Source: Pseudomonas sp. IAC-BECa141 (GTDB lineage Bacteria > Pseudomonadota > Gammaproteobacteria > Pseudomonadales > Pseudomonadaceae). Taken from it: a stretch of 64,000 bases of DNA. Of this stretch, positions 9,530 to 17,707 are shown in pieces (positions within the stretch are counted from its first letter, which is position 1; the number at the start of each line of letters is the position of its first letter). The translations under genes and the position numbers were made by a program. Location: contig NZ_CP065410.1 in assembly GCF_020544405.1 (NCBI RefSeq), forward strand, positions 5,857,501 to 5,921,500, written 5' to 3'. Under the pieces are notes generated by a model. It was not told the DNA's origin. It searched no databases and saw nothing but the letters and a program-made list of their open reading frames with translations.

Positions 9530-9647
9530 TCGGGGCAGGCTCGGAATCAAAACAGGCGGATGAAATATCACGCCTGTCTGAACTGAAGCTTAATGGCCAC
9601 TTGCCTCAAGCCACAACTCCACAGATCTGCAATTGCTGCGGGAGCAA

Positions 9648-10571
9648 TTACTTCTGCTTTTCGAAGCGGTAGAACAGGTTCGGCTCGCTGACCATGTACA
9701 GCGTGCCTGCCTCGTCCATGGTCACGCCTTCGGCGCGGGGAATGGTGTTCTTCAAGCCGTTGAAACCGCCGAGCAGGGTCATGAAGCTGACTTGTTCGCC
9801 CTTCTCGTCCAGCTCCAGCAACAGGTGCGAATCGGCGGACAGCACCAGGGTGTGACCGGTGCGCGGGTCAATCGCTAATGCTGAAAGGTTGCGCAGGTCC
9901 AGCTCATCGCTGTCGAGTTTCTGCTTGTCGCCTTTGAGCGTCTGGCTGCCGTCGCTTTTCCAGGTGAACAGCGCAGGCGGACGCTCCTCGCCCAGCAGCA
10001 GTTGCTGATTGCGGGCGTCCCAGGTAATGGCTTCGAAAGCTTTGTTCTGGTCTTTCGACGGGCCGAGGTCGTATTTGGGGAAATCGTCGCGCTTCAGCTC
10101 ACGGGTGTCAGCATCGACCTTGACGATGGAGAGCATGTGCGCGCGCTCGTCGACAATCGCCATCAAGCCGTTTTCCATCACCGTCAGGCCTTCCGGATTG
10201 CTCCAGCCCACCAGCGGCATCTTGCGCAGCACGTCGCCCTGCAGAGTCAGCTCGACCAGAAACGGGTTCTTGCCCATCACCGAAAACAGGGTTTTGGTCT
10301 GCGGGTTATAGGACAGGTCCGAAGCTTCGTCCTTCTCCATGCCAGGCAGCAGTTTGGCGTCGATGACCGCCCGGTAGTCCGGAAGCCAGACGCTTTCCTG
10401 CTTCTCGGTCGAACTCTCGAAGCGCTCCAGCACCCACAACAGGCCACGGTCATCCCAATGCATGGCAAACGCCAGCCCGTACGTAGCGGCGGCTACCAAC
10501 AACAGCCAGGAATACCAGCGCAGGGCGAAGCGTGAACGGCGAGCGGGTTTGAGCTGAGTTTGAGATGACAT
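9648..10571 (-). CDS. SdiA-regulated domain protein, membrane-anchored beta-propeller-like (copy 2)
   Basis: A 307-residue paralogue of the downstream gene. It has a basic N-terminus (KPARRSRFALRW), one membrane helix (about residues 22-38) and then the same succession of motifs: DLSYNPQTKTLFSVMGKN, WSNPEGLTVMENGLMAIVDE, LSALAIDPRTGHTLVLSADS and RAEGVTMDEAGTLYMVSEPN, ending FYRFEKQK. The function of the SdiA-regulated/YjiK family is not established. The ATG at 10571 is preferred over the preceding TTG because GGAACG lies upstream. Tandem arrangement and matching architecture indicate a local duplication. Confidence 0.8.
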   Translation of the reverse strand: MSSQTQLKPARRSRFALRWYSWLLLVAAATYGLAFAMHWDDRGLLWVLERFESSTEKQESVWLPDYRAVIDAKLLPGMEKDEASDLSYNPQTKTLFSVMGKNPFLVELTLQGDVLRKMPLVGWSNPEGLTVMENGLMAIVDERAHMLSIVKVDADTRELKRDDFPKYDLGPSKDQNKAFEAITWDARNQQLLLGEERPPALFTWKSDGSQTLKGDKQKLDSDELDLRNLSALAIDPRTGHTLVLSADSHLLLELDEKGEQVSFMTLLGGFNGLKNTIPRAEGVTMDEAGTLYMVSEPNLFYRFEKQK

Positions 10572-10725
10572 CAAAGGACGCGTTCCGAAAATTCAGGCTA
10601 CGGGTAATAGCACAAAGAGGCCGGCTCAGACGCCAGAATGACCGGAATTATCCGGACTAAATGTGAAAAAAACGGCAAATGGCCGGAACGCCTTATATGT
10701 TTGCGAGCTGAAACGCACAAACAAA

Positions 10726-10757
10726 TGTGGGAGCAAGCTCGCTCCCACAGTTTTTTT
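10726..10757 (+). terminator. REP-derived hairpin with T-tract
   Basis: tgtgggagc and gctcccaca pair perfectly around a six-base loop, followed by seven T. Here one REP-type palindrome has the form of an intrinsic terminator for plus-strand transcripts; on the minus strand only a weak T-rich tail follows. It lies just downstream of the FAH-family gene stop. Confidence 0.6.
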
Positions 10758-10768
10758 CAGAGTTGCCG

Positions 10769-11434
10769 TCAGCGAACGCTGCTGGTGAAGCGACTGGCGC
10801 CCGGCAGTTCCAGCACGATTTCATCGCCAACGTTCAGCGGACCGACGCCCACCGGTGTGCCGGTGAGAATCACGTCACCGGCCTGCAGCGAGAAGCAGCC
10901 GGCCATGTGCTGGATCATCGGCACGATCGGGTTGAGCATCGCGCTGCTGTTGCCGTCCTGGCGCACTTCGCCGTTGATGGTCAGGCGAATGCCGATGTCG
11001 GTCAGGTCGGAAAAGGTGCTGCCGACCACGAACGGTGCAATCACCGCCGCGCCGTCGAACGACTTGGCGATTTCCCACGGCAGCCCTTTCGACTTGAGCT
11101 CGGCCTGCTTGTCGCGCAGGGTCAGGTCCAGCGCCGGGGCGAAACCGGAGATCGCGTCCAGCACTTCTTCACGGCTCGGCTTGGTCGACAGTGGCTTGCC
11201 GATCAACACAGCGATTTCCGCTTCGTAATGCACCGAGCCACGCTCGGTCGGAATGCTGAAACCGCCTTCCAGCGGTACCACGCAACTGCCGGGCTTGATG
11301 AACAGCAACGGCTCGGTAGGCACCGGGTTGTCCAGTTCCTTGGCGTGTTCGGCGTAGTTACGGCCGATGCACACCACTTTTCCCAGCGGAAAATGAATCC
11401 GCGTACCGTCGACATACTGGTGCTGATAGCTCAT
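10769..11434 (-). CDS. Fumarylacetoacetate hydrolase family protein
   Basis: The 221-residue protein is the short, single-domain form of the FAH superfamily. Metal ligands Glu71 and Glu73 in HYEAEIAVLIG and Asp103 in APALDLT follow the family ExE...D pattern, and the C-terminus has DVILTGTPVGVG. Members act as acylpyruvate hydrolases, oxaloacetate decarboxylases or related C-C bond enzymes; substrate cannot be assigned from sequence. It is 40 bases downstream of the D-2-hydroxyglutarate dehydrogenase gene on the same strand, so the two are probably cotranscribed and may share 2-oxoacid metabolism. Confidence 0.87.
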   Translation of the reverse strand: MSYQHQYVDGTRIHFPLGKVVCIGRNYAEHAKELDNPVPTEPLLFIKPGSCVVPLEGGFSIPTERGSVHYEAEIAVLIGKPLSTKPSREEVLDAISGFAPALDLTLRDKQAELKSKGLPWEIAKSFDGAAVIAPFVVGSTFSDLTDIGIRLTINGEVRQDGNSSAMLNPIVPMIQHMAGCFSLQAGDVILTGTPVGVGPLNVGDEIVLELPGASRFTSSVR

Positions 11435-11474
11435 TACCGACTCCTGCCTTCATTGATTCATCAGGGATTGCCAA

Positions 11475-12869
11475 TCAAACCGCGAAGATCTTGCCCGGGT
11501 TCATGATGCCGTTCGGGTCGAACACCGCCTTGACCGCTTTCATGTATTCGATTTCCACCGGCGAGCGGCTGTAGGTCAAGTAGTCGCGTTTGGTCATGCC
11601 CACGCCGTGTTCGGCTGAAATCGAACCGTTGTACTTCTCCACGGTTTCGAACACCCACTTGTTGACGGTGGCGCACTTGGCGAAAAACTCGTCCTTGCTC
11701 AGGTTGTCCGGCTTGAGGATGTTCAGGTGAAGGTTGCCGTCACCGATGTGGCCGAACCAGACAATTTCGAAATCGGGATAGTGTTCACCGACGATCGCGT
11801 CGATTTCCTGCAGAAATGCCGGGACTTTCGAGACGGTGACCGAGATGTCGTTCTTGTACGGCGTCCAGTGGGAAATGGTTTCGGAGATGTATTCGCGCAA
11901 CTTCCACAGGTTCTGCAACTGGGTTTCGCTCTGGCTCATCACGCCGTCCAGCACCCAGCCCTGCTCCACGCAATGCTCGAAGGTTTCCAGCGCGGTATTG
12001 GCCACTTCTTCGGTGGTCGCTTCGAATTCCAGCAAGGCATAGAACGGGCAGTCGGTTTCGAACGGCGCCGGGACGTCGCCACGGCCCATGACCTTGGCCA
12101 GGGCCTTGTCGGAGAAAAATTCGAACGCGGTCAGGTCGAGCCGGCCCTGGAATGCGTGCAGCACCGGCATGATCGAATCGAAATCAGCCGTGCCGAGGAC
12201 CATCGCGGTCAGGTTTTTCGGCGAACGGTCCAGGCGCATGGTCGCCTCGACCACAAAACCCAGGGTGCCTTCGGCGCCGATGAACAGCTGCCGCAGGTCA
12301 TAACCGGTGGCGTTCTTGATCAGGTCCTTGTTCAGTTCCAGCACATCGCCCTTGCCGGTCACCACTTTCATGCCTGCGACCCAATTGCGGGTCATGCCAT
12401 AGCGAATGACCTTGATCCCGCCGGCATTGGTACCGATGTTGCCGCCAATCTGGCTGGAACCTGCCGAGGCGAAGTCGACCGGGTAGTACAAGTCATGTTC
12501 TTCGGCGGCATTCTGCAATTGCTCGGTGACCACGCCCGGCTGACAGACGGCGGTGCGGTCGGTGAGGTTGATATCGAGAATCTGGTTCATGTAGTCGAAC
12601 GACACGACCACTTCGCCATTGGCGGCCACGGCGGCGGCGGAAAGCCCGGTGCGCCCGCCCGACGGCACCAGCGCCACTTTATGTTCGTTGGCCCAGCGCA
12701 CGACGGCCTGCACCTGCTCGATGGTCTTGGGGAACACGATGGCGCTGGGCGCCGGGGCGAAATGCTTGGTCCAGTCCTTGCCATAAGCGTTCAGGGAGTC
12801 GGCATCGGTCAGGACCTTGCCAGGCTCGACCAGGGTCTTCAGTTCATCAATCAGGGCAGGATTGGTCAT
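11475..12869 (-). CDS. FAD-binding oxidoreductase, probable D-2-hydroxyglutarate dehydrogenase
   Basis: The 464-residue flavoprotein of the GlcD/D2HGDH family has the FAD-binding PCMH domain (SGGRTGLS near residue 75, NAGGIKVIRYG and GAEGTLGFV) and the C-terminal FAD-oxidase domain with HIGDGNLHLNI and SAEHGVGMTKRDYL, whose His and Glu residues bind metal and substrate. It is divergent from serA. SerA is known to reduce 2-oxoglutarate to D-2-hydroxyglutarate, and in Pseudomonas stutzeri the neighbouring D2HGDH reoxidises it and drives serine synthesis, so position supports this assignment over glycolate or D-lactate oxidase. The ATG at 12869 was chosen for the family N-terminus. Confidence 0.9.
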   Translation of the reverse strand: MTNPALIDELKTLVEPGKVLTDADSLNAYGKDWTKHFAPAPSAIVFPKTIEQVQAVVRWANEHKVALVPSGGRTGLSAAAVAANGEVVVSFDYMNQILDINLTDRTAVCQPGVVTEQLQNAAEEHDLYYPVDFASAGSSQIGGNIGTNAGGIKVIRYGMTRNWVAGMKVVTGKGDVLELNKDLIKNATGYDLRQLFIGAEGTLGFVVEATMRLDRSPKNLTAMVLGTADFDSIMPVLHAFQGRLDLTAFEFFSDKALAKVMGRGDVPAPFETDCPFYALLEFEATTEEVANTALETFEHCVEQGWVLDGVMSQSETQLQNLWKLREYISETISHWTPYKNDISVTVSKVPAFLQEIDAIVGEHYPDFEIVWFGHIGDGNLHLNILKPDNLSKDEFFAKCATVNKWVFETVEKYNGSISAEHGVGMTKRDYLTYSRSPVEIEYMKAVKAVFDPNGIMNPGKIFAV

Positions 12870-13073
12870 CGACGGAACTCTCGAACAATTCATGGTCATC
12901 CTGAGAACGCTTCACGTCGCAGGAATGAGTGATTAGCGGGGTGGCTATGCTAGCATACCGACCCCGCAGGCCAGTGCCCCAGGCCGGTTCTGCGGTGACG
13001 GCTTTCTTGTCGTCCAGGTCAATGTCTGTTGACCATTTCCTGCCATTTTTCTCCGGGATACAGGTTTACGCAG

Positions 13074-14303
13074 ATGAGCAAGACTTCTCTCGATAAGAGC
13101 AAGATCAAGTTCCTTCTTCTCGAAGGCGTCCACCAATCGGCTGTCGACGTCCTCAAGGCGGCGGGCTACACCAGCATCGAATACCTGACAGGCTCCCTGC
13201 CGGAAGCCCAGCTCAAGGAAAAGATCGCTGACGCTCACTTCATCGGCATTCGCTCGCGCACCCAGCTGACCGAAGAGATCTTCGATCACGCCAAGAAGCT
13301 GGTCGCTGTCGGCTGTTTCTGCATCGGCACCAACCAGGTTGACCTGGAAGCGGCCCGCGAGCGCGGCATCGCCGTGTTCAACGCGCCGTACTCCAACACC
13401 CGCTCCGTGGCCGAGCTGGTGCTGGCCGAAGCGATCCTGCTGCTGCGCGGCATCCCTGAGAAAAACGCTTCCTGCCACCGTGGCGGCTGGATCAAGTCCG
13501 CAGCCAACTCCTTCGAGATCCGTGGCAAGAAACTGGGCATCGTCGGTTACGGCTCGATCGGTACTCAGCTGTCGGTCCTGGCGGAAGGTCTGGGCATGCA
13601 GGTGTTCTTCTACGACACCGTGACCAAGCTGCCACTGGGCAACGCGACCCAGGTCGGCAACCTGCACGAGCTGCTGGGCATGTCCGACATCGTCACCCTG
13701 CACGTTCCGGAAACCGCTGCGACCCAGTGGATGATCGGCGAGAAGGAAATCCGCGCCATCAAGAAGGGCGGCATCCTGATCAACGCTGCACGCGGCACCG
13801 TGGTCGAGCTGGATCACCTGGCCGCCGCGATCAAGGACAAGCACCTGATCGGCGCCGCCATTGACGTGTTCCCGGTCGAGCCGCGCTCCAACGACGAAGA
13901 GTTCGAAAGCCCGTTGCGCGGCCTGGACAACGTGATTCTGACCCCGCACATCGGTGGTTCCACCGCTGAAGCGCAGGCCAACATCGGTCTGGAAGTAGCA
14001 GAAAAACTGGTCAAGTACAGCGACAACGGTACCTCGGTATCGTCCGTGAACTTCCCGGAAGTAGCCCTGCCGGCTCACCCTGGCAAGCACCGTCTGCTGC
14101 ACATCCACGAGAACATCCCGGGTGTGATGAGCGAGATCAACAAGGTCTTCGCCGAAAACGGCATCAACATTTCGGGTCAGTTCCTGCAGACCAACGAGAA
14201 GGTCGGCTACGTGGTGATCGACGTCGACGCCGAGTACTCGGAGCTGGCGCAAGAGAAGCTGCAACACGTCAACGGCACCATCCGTAGCCGCGTGTTGTTC
14301 TGA
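13074..14303 (+). CDS. serA: D-3-phosphoglycerate dehydrogenase
   Basis: The 409-residue enzyme oxidises 3-phosphoglycerate to 3-phosphohydroxypyruvate, the first step of serine synthesis. The NAD-binding loop GIVGYGSIGTQ starts near residue 155. The catalytic set Arg240 (NAARG), Glu269 (PVEP) and His292 (PHIGGST) is complete. A C-terminal ACT domain (about 335-409) makes it the short E. coli-type, serine-inhibited form. The longer frame from 13029 lacks support; the ATG at 13074 begins the conserved N-terminus. It is divergent from the D-2-hydroxyglutarate dehydrogenase gene and ends at a strong terminator. Confidence 0.97.
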   Translation: MSKTSLDKSKIKFLLLEGVHQSAVDVLKAAGYTSIEYLTGSLPEAQLKEKIADAHFIGIRSRTQLTEEIFDHAKKLVAVGCFCIGTNQVDLEAARERGIAVFNAPYSNTRSVAELVLAEAILLLRGIPEKNASCHRGGWIKSAANSFEIRGKKLGIVGYGSIGTQLSVLAEGLGMQVFFYDTVTKLPLGNATQVGNLHELLGMSDIVTLHVPETAATQWMIGEKEIRAIKKGGILINAARGTVVELDHLAAAIKDKHLIGAAIDVFPVEPRSNDEEFESPLRGLDNVILTPHIGGSTAEAQANIGLEVAEKLVKYSDNGTSVSSVNFPEVALPAHPGKHRLLHIHENIPGVMSEINKVFAENGINISGQFLQTNEKVGYVVIDVDAEYSELAQEKLQHVNGTIRSRVLF

Positions 14304-14319
14304 TCCGGCGCTGAGCGAC

Positions 14320-14347
14320 AAAAAAGGGAGCCTTCGGGCTCCCTTTT
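14320..14347. terminator. Intrinsic terminator after serA (bidirectional)
   Basis: aaaaagggagcc, loop ttcg and ggctccctttttc form a perfect GC-rich stem with a UUCG-type tetraloop and flanking A and T tracts. It can stop serA and the convergent DUF4399 gene. Confidence 0.92.
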
Positions 14348-14364
14348 TCATGCACGCGAGAACG

Positions 14365-14790
14365 TCATTCGACGTTGACGGTGATCTTCTTCGACACGAT
14401 CGGCGGATCGAACGCCATGTGACCGCTGTCACCCAGCTCCAGTTGCAGGGTGTGCTTGCCCGGCGCGAGTTTGATGTCCGCCTGGGTCTGCGCCTTGCCG
14501 AAATGCATGTGGTTGGCGTCGGTCGGCACAACGGAGCCGGCCGGAACGATTTCCTTGGCATCGATCAGCAGATGGTGATGACCGGTGTTCTTGGTGACGT
14601 CACCGGCCGGCGCCAGCGCGATGTCCTTTACACCGAACTTGACCGTGAAGGTCTGCGGAACCGTGGCTCCGTCCTCGGGAGAAACGATGAACACTTCGGC
14701 GCCCTTCGGTGCCGGAGTGGCCGCACTGGCCAGTACCGAAACACCCATCAGCACACCGGCCAACGCTGCACGTGACATAAAGCTTTTCAT
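14365..14790 (-). CDS. DUF4399 domain secreted protein
   Basis: A 141-residue protein with a signal peptide (MKSFMSRAALAGVLMGVSVL, cleavage near ASA-ATPAP at about residue 23) and one DUF4399 domain. The domain contains VFIVSPEDGATVPQTFTVKF, TGHHHLLID and NHMHFGKAQT, histidine-rich turns that could bind metal. The function of the family is unknown; a periplasmic location is inferred. TTCTTCTCC precedes the start on the reverse strand and gives a GGAGAAGAA ribosome binding site. It is convergent with serA across the terminator. Confidence 0.82.
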   Translation of the reverse strand: MKSFMSRAALAGVLMGVSVLASAATPAPKGAEVFIVSPEDGATVPQTFTVKFGVKDIALAPAGDVTKNTGHHHLLIDAKEIVPAGSVVPTDANHMHFGKAQTQADIKLAPGKHTLQLELGDSGHMAFDPPIVSKKITVNVE

Positions 14791-14922
14791 TTTCTTCTCC
14801 AGTTTTTCCGTAAAATCCGCACGGTCATGACAACTTCATGACCATTCGTTGTCGAAGGCACTCGACAACCATAGCAAAGCGAGCCTGGAAAACAGGCCGA
14901 TATCGATTTCAAAGGAGTGACC

Positions 14923-15507
14923 ATGCGTTTTCTGCCTGGCCTGATCTGTCTGCTTCCCCTTCTGAGCCCTCTGGCTCACGCCGAACTGATTGATGACGTC
15001 AACGACCGTGGCGAGTTGCGCATAGCCCTTGAGGCTAATACACCGCCCTTCAATTTCAAGGACGGCGACACGCTCACGGGGTTCGAGGTCGAGCTTGGGC
15101 AACTGCTGGCCAACGAACTGGATGTGCGGGCCGACTTCATCGTCACCGACGAAGCCGATCTGCTCCAGGGCGTCGAAAGCGGCAAGTACGACGTCGCGCT
15201 CAACCACATAGCACTGACACCTGAGCTCAAGGAACGTTTCGACATGAGCGAGCCTTACACGCAGGTGAATGCACAATTGCTGGCGAAAAAGGACGAGCAG
15301 CCCCGGCCGATGGTACTGGTCCAGGCACTGACCGAAGAGAAGCCGAAGGTCGGGCCGCCGGTGGATCTGGCGATTCCGTTTCAGAAGGGTAACCCGGCGT
15401 TCCACGCAAGCCTGGAAAATGCCTTGCAGCGGATCAGGGCGGATGGGCGGCTGGAAGCGTTGTCGAAAAAGTGGCTGAGCGTGCAGGCCTCTGAAGACCT
15501 GAAGTGA
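14923..15507 (+). CDS. Short periplasmic amino-acid-type solute-binding protein (SBP family 3)
   Basis: A 194-residue protein with a signal peptide (cleavage near LAHA-ELID at residue 20) and family 3 solute-binding sequences: DVNDRGELRIALEANTPPFN, LTGFEVELGQLLANEL and VESGKYDVALNHIALTPE, ending with a conserved IRADGRLEALSKKWL helix. Full-size members have about 240 or more residues; here roughly 60 residues of lobe II, between the QVNAQLL strand and VDLAIPFQKGNPAF, are missing or very reduced. No permease or ATPase is adjacent, so it may serve a distant transporter or a sensor. AAAGGAG upstream supports the ATG at 14923. Confidence 0.78.
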   Translation: MRFLPGLICLLPLLSPLAHAELIDDVNDRGELRIALEANTPPFNFKDGDTLTGFEVELGQLLANELDVRADFIVTDEADLLQGVESGKYDVALNHIALTPELKERFDMSEPYTQVNAQLLAKKDEQPRPMVLVQALTEEKPKVGPPVDLAIPFQKGNPAFHASLENALQRIRADGRLEALSKKWLSVQASEDLK

Positions 15508-15519
15508 ACACAACTTCCG

Positions 15520-15609
15520 TGTGGGAGCGAGCTTGCTCGCGAAAGCGGCCTGTCAGCCACCGATATCGGTACTGACAATACGCAATTGCGAGCAAGTTCA
15601 CTCCCACAG
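15520..15609. repeat. REP doublet, type A
   Basis: tgtgggagcgagcttgctcg (15520 onward) and an inverted, partly diverged copy at 15586-15609 enclose about 41 bases. It is located between convergent genes. Confidence 0.85.
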
Positions 15610-15625
15610 TGTTGTTGGTGTGTGA

Positions 15626-16111
15626 TTAGTCGAGTTGTGTCAGCGCTTGTGCAGCCTGCGGCAATTCGAGCTCGCTGAAGACCTGCACTCCATGGCGCTT
15701 GAGCAACGCTGCAGTAACCCCCTCGCCACTCACCTTCACCCCACTGAACGTCCCGTCATAGGTCAACAGGTTTCCGCACGAAGGACTGTTGGCCTTGAGC
15801 ACCGCCACCCGAATCCCGTGCTTGTGCACCAGCGCCAACGCCTGCCGCGCGCCGTCGAGAAACTGCGCGCTGACATCTTCGCCCTCGGTGGTGATCACCG
15901 AGGCGAGCCCGTCCAGTACTTCGCTGCCCTGCCCGCCCGGAATCTCTGCCGCCGCTCGTGGTGTCGGCAAGCCGCCGGCGACCTCCGGACACAACGGCAC
16001 CACGCGCCCTTCGGCAATCCACTGTTCCAGCAGATCGAACGGCCCGCTGGCCCCACCGTCATAACGCACGCGATGGCCCAGCAGGCAGCGACTGACCAGA
16101 ATCCTGTGCAT
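15626..16111 (-). CDS. DUF523 family protein (TudS-like)
   Basis: A 161-residue DUF523 protein. Three conserved cysteines are in place: Cys9 (SRCLLG), Cys41 (PLCPEVAGGL) and Cys112 (NSPSCG). In characterised family members (thiouracil desulfurase, TudS) such cysteines hold a 4Fe-4S cluster that removes sulfur from thiolated bases, so a thio-base desulfurase is plausible but not proven. The ATG at 16111 directly follows the stop of the upstream oxygenase gene (TGA-G-ATG), indicating translational coupling; the longer frame to 16132 would overlap that gene. Confidence 0.82.
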   Translation of the reverse strand: MHRILVSRCLLGHRVRYDGGASGPFDLLEQWIAEGRVVPLCPEVAGGLPTPRAAAEIPGGQGSEVLDGLASVITTEGEDVSAQFLDGARQALALVHKHGIRVAVLKANSPSCGNLLTYDGTFSGVKVSGEGVTAALLKRHGVQVFSELELPQAAQALTQLD

Positions 16112-16112
16112 C

Positions 16113-16745
16113 TCAGAACGGCTCGTTGCCACGGCGGCGGAACCAGCCTGTCAGCGACAGCCGCTCGCGCTGTGCCGGCAGAACCTCGTGGGGGACTTCA
16201 CCGGAGAGAAACACCACCAGACAACCGCCCGTAGGCTGTACGTCATGAACGCGGTCGTTCTCCAGGTACATGCGCAGTTGCCCGCCATCCTCCGGCAACC
16301 AGCCGTCATTGAGGTAGATCACCGCCGAGACCATGCGCCGGTCATCGTCGCGGAAACGGTCAACATGCTTGCGGTAGAACGCGCCCGGCGGGTACAGGGC
16401 GAAATGGCATTCGAAATCTTCCAGACCGAGGAACAGTCCGCGATTGAGGGCCTCGCGCAAACTGTCCATCAGGTTCAGATAACGGTCGCTGGCCTCGGCC
16501 TGGCCGGGATCGATCCATTGGATATGGTCGCCGCGAATGCCCTCGCGAACCTCAGAAAACGGCCCGCGTCCGACGCCCGCCGGCGCCAATTCACCTTCGG
16601 CGTCACGTTTGCGGCACTCGGCCGCCAGCGCGCGGGTCAAATCCGCAGGCAGGAAAATGTTCTGCTGCGACCAGCCGCGCTCGGCCAGGTCGTCGACGAT
16701 ACGTAACAGCAGCGGGTGATCAGAGGATATTTGCATGGCGCGCAT
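16113..16745 (-). CDS. 2-oxoglutarate/Fe(II)-dependent oxygenase (prolyl 4-hydroxylase-like)
   Basis: A 210-residue protein with the double-stranded beta-helix Fe(II)/2OG signature: His127-x-Asp129 in RKHVDRF, distal His186 in GEVPHEVLP and Arg195 for 2-oxoglutarate in RERLSLTGWF. It resembles small prolyl-4-hydroxylase-type oxygenases; the substrate is unknown. It is coupled to the DUF523 gene. Two starts are possible, ATG at 16745 (MRAMQIS) and at 16736 (MQISSD); the first has AGG about nine bases upstream and was chosen. The open frame to 16817 overlaps the divergent gene's promoter region and is not supported. Confidence 0.85.
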   Translation of the reverse strand: MRAMQISSDHPLLLRIVDDLAERGWSQQNIFLPADLTRALAAECRKRDAEGELAPAGVGRGPFSEVREGIRGDHIQWIDPGQAEASDRYLNLMDSLREALNRGLFLGLEDFECHFALYPPGAFYRKHVDRFRDDDRRMVSAVIYLNDGWLPEDGGQLRMYLENDRVHDVQPTGGCLVVFLSGEVPHEVLPAQRERLSLTGWFRRRGNEPF

Positions 16746-16853
16746 AGTATGCCTGCGGCAAGAAATCCGACAGAGCCACGCGGCGGCTTGATACGAATTC
16801 TCGACAAGTACTGGCACCGCACGGAGAATAGTCGGCTGCCGACAGGAGTCCTT

Positions 16854-17606
16854 ATGCGCCGTTTGCTTTTTTCACTGTTGATGTTCTGCGTTTTGCCCGC
16901 CTGGGCGGACGACCACGACCAGTTGTACAAGGTCGCTGGCTGGCCAGAACAACGCGCGCATTTCAACGACGCACTGAGTGCCGCGCAGCAGCGTTACCAG
17001 AACAGCCTGCCGCCCGCGGTGTTTCAAGCGCTGGTGAACAACAGCAACCAGCGCTTCGCCCCCCAGGCCGTGGATCAACGCGCCGAAGCGCAACTGCGCA
17101 AGAACCTCGCCGATCCGCAACCGGCCCTGTCGTTCTTTCAGTCACCGCTGGGCAAGAAGATCGTCGCCGCCGAACTGCTGGCGACCCGCCGCGATCAACT
17201 GGCGAAAAACGCCAAGGGCCTGCCGAAGATGCCGGCCAGCGACAGTCGTTTGCTGATCATCGGCCACCTCGCCCAGGCCCTGCCCGCCCGTGAAGCCGGT
17301 GCCGAAGTCAGTCTGGCGATTGCCGGCGTGGCGGCGGACAGCCTGAGTTCGATGATCCCCGGCCTGCTCGGCGGCGGTCAGGCCCAGGGCATGTTGAACG
17401 GTCAGCGCCAACGGCTGATGGATCAGATCGGCGCCGACCTGAACAACACGCTGCTGTACGTCTATCGCGACCTGTCGGATGAAGAGCTGGAAGAGTTCGC
17501 GACCTTTGCCGAATCCACTGAAGGCAAGGCCTACTATCAGGCCGCGCTGGCCGCGATCCGCGCCGGGCTGGCCGTCGGCCAGAGCACCTCGAACCTGAAT
17601 CAATAA
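16854..17606 (+). CDS. DUF2059 domain secreted protein
   Basis: A 250-residue protein with a clear signal peptide (MRRLLFSLLMFCVLPAWA, cleavage about residue 18) and a mostly helical periplasmic domain. The C-terminal part, LSDEELEEFATFAESTEGKA, is the DUF2059 hallmark; the family's function is unknown. ACAGGAG upstream supports the ATG at 16854, rather than the open frame from 16716 that would overlap the divergent oxygenase gene. A REP pair follows. Confidence 0.83.
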   Translation: MRRLLFSLLMFCVLPAWADDHDQLYKVAGWPEQRAHFNDALSAAQQRYQNSLPPAVFQALVNNSNQRFAPQAVDQRAEAQLRKNLADPQPALSFFQSPLGKKIVAAELLATRRDQLAKNAKGLPKMPASDSRLLIIGHLAQALPAREAGAEVSLAIAGVAADSLSSMIPGLLGGGQAQGMLNGQRQRLMDQIGADLNNTLLYVYRDLSDEELEEFATFAESTEGKAYYQAALAAIRAGLAVGQSTSNLNQ

Positions 17607-17630
17607 ATCTCTGCTGCCTGACCGACCGCC

Positions 17631-17694
17631 TTCGCGAGCAAGCTCGCTCCCACAAAGGATTGCGATCTATTGTGGGAGCGAGCTTGCTCGCGAA
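17631..17694. repeat. REP doublet, type A, perfect inverted pair
   Basis: Two 24-base arms (17631-17654 and 17671-17694) are exact inverted copies separated by 16 bases. This is the best preserved pair of the tgtgggagc family here and could form a long hairpin between convergent genes. Confidence 0.9.
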
Positions 17695-17707
17695 GGGGCC
17701 CTCAGGA

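Noticed and set aside
12945..14561. A 538-codon minus-strand frame across serA and the DUF4399 gene
   Set aside because: It is antisense to the full-length SerA reading frame and crosses a strong terminator; its product resembles no protein.
16716..16853. Longer N-terminus for the DUF2059 protein (start at 16716)
   Set aside because: It would overlap the divergent oxygenase gene and bury the signal peptide; ACAGGAG at the ATG of 16854 decides the start.
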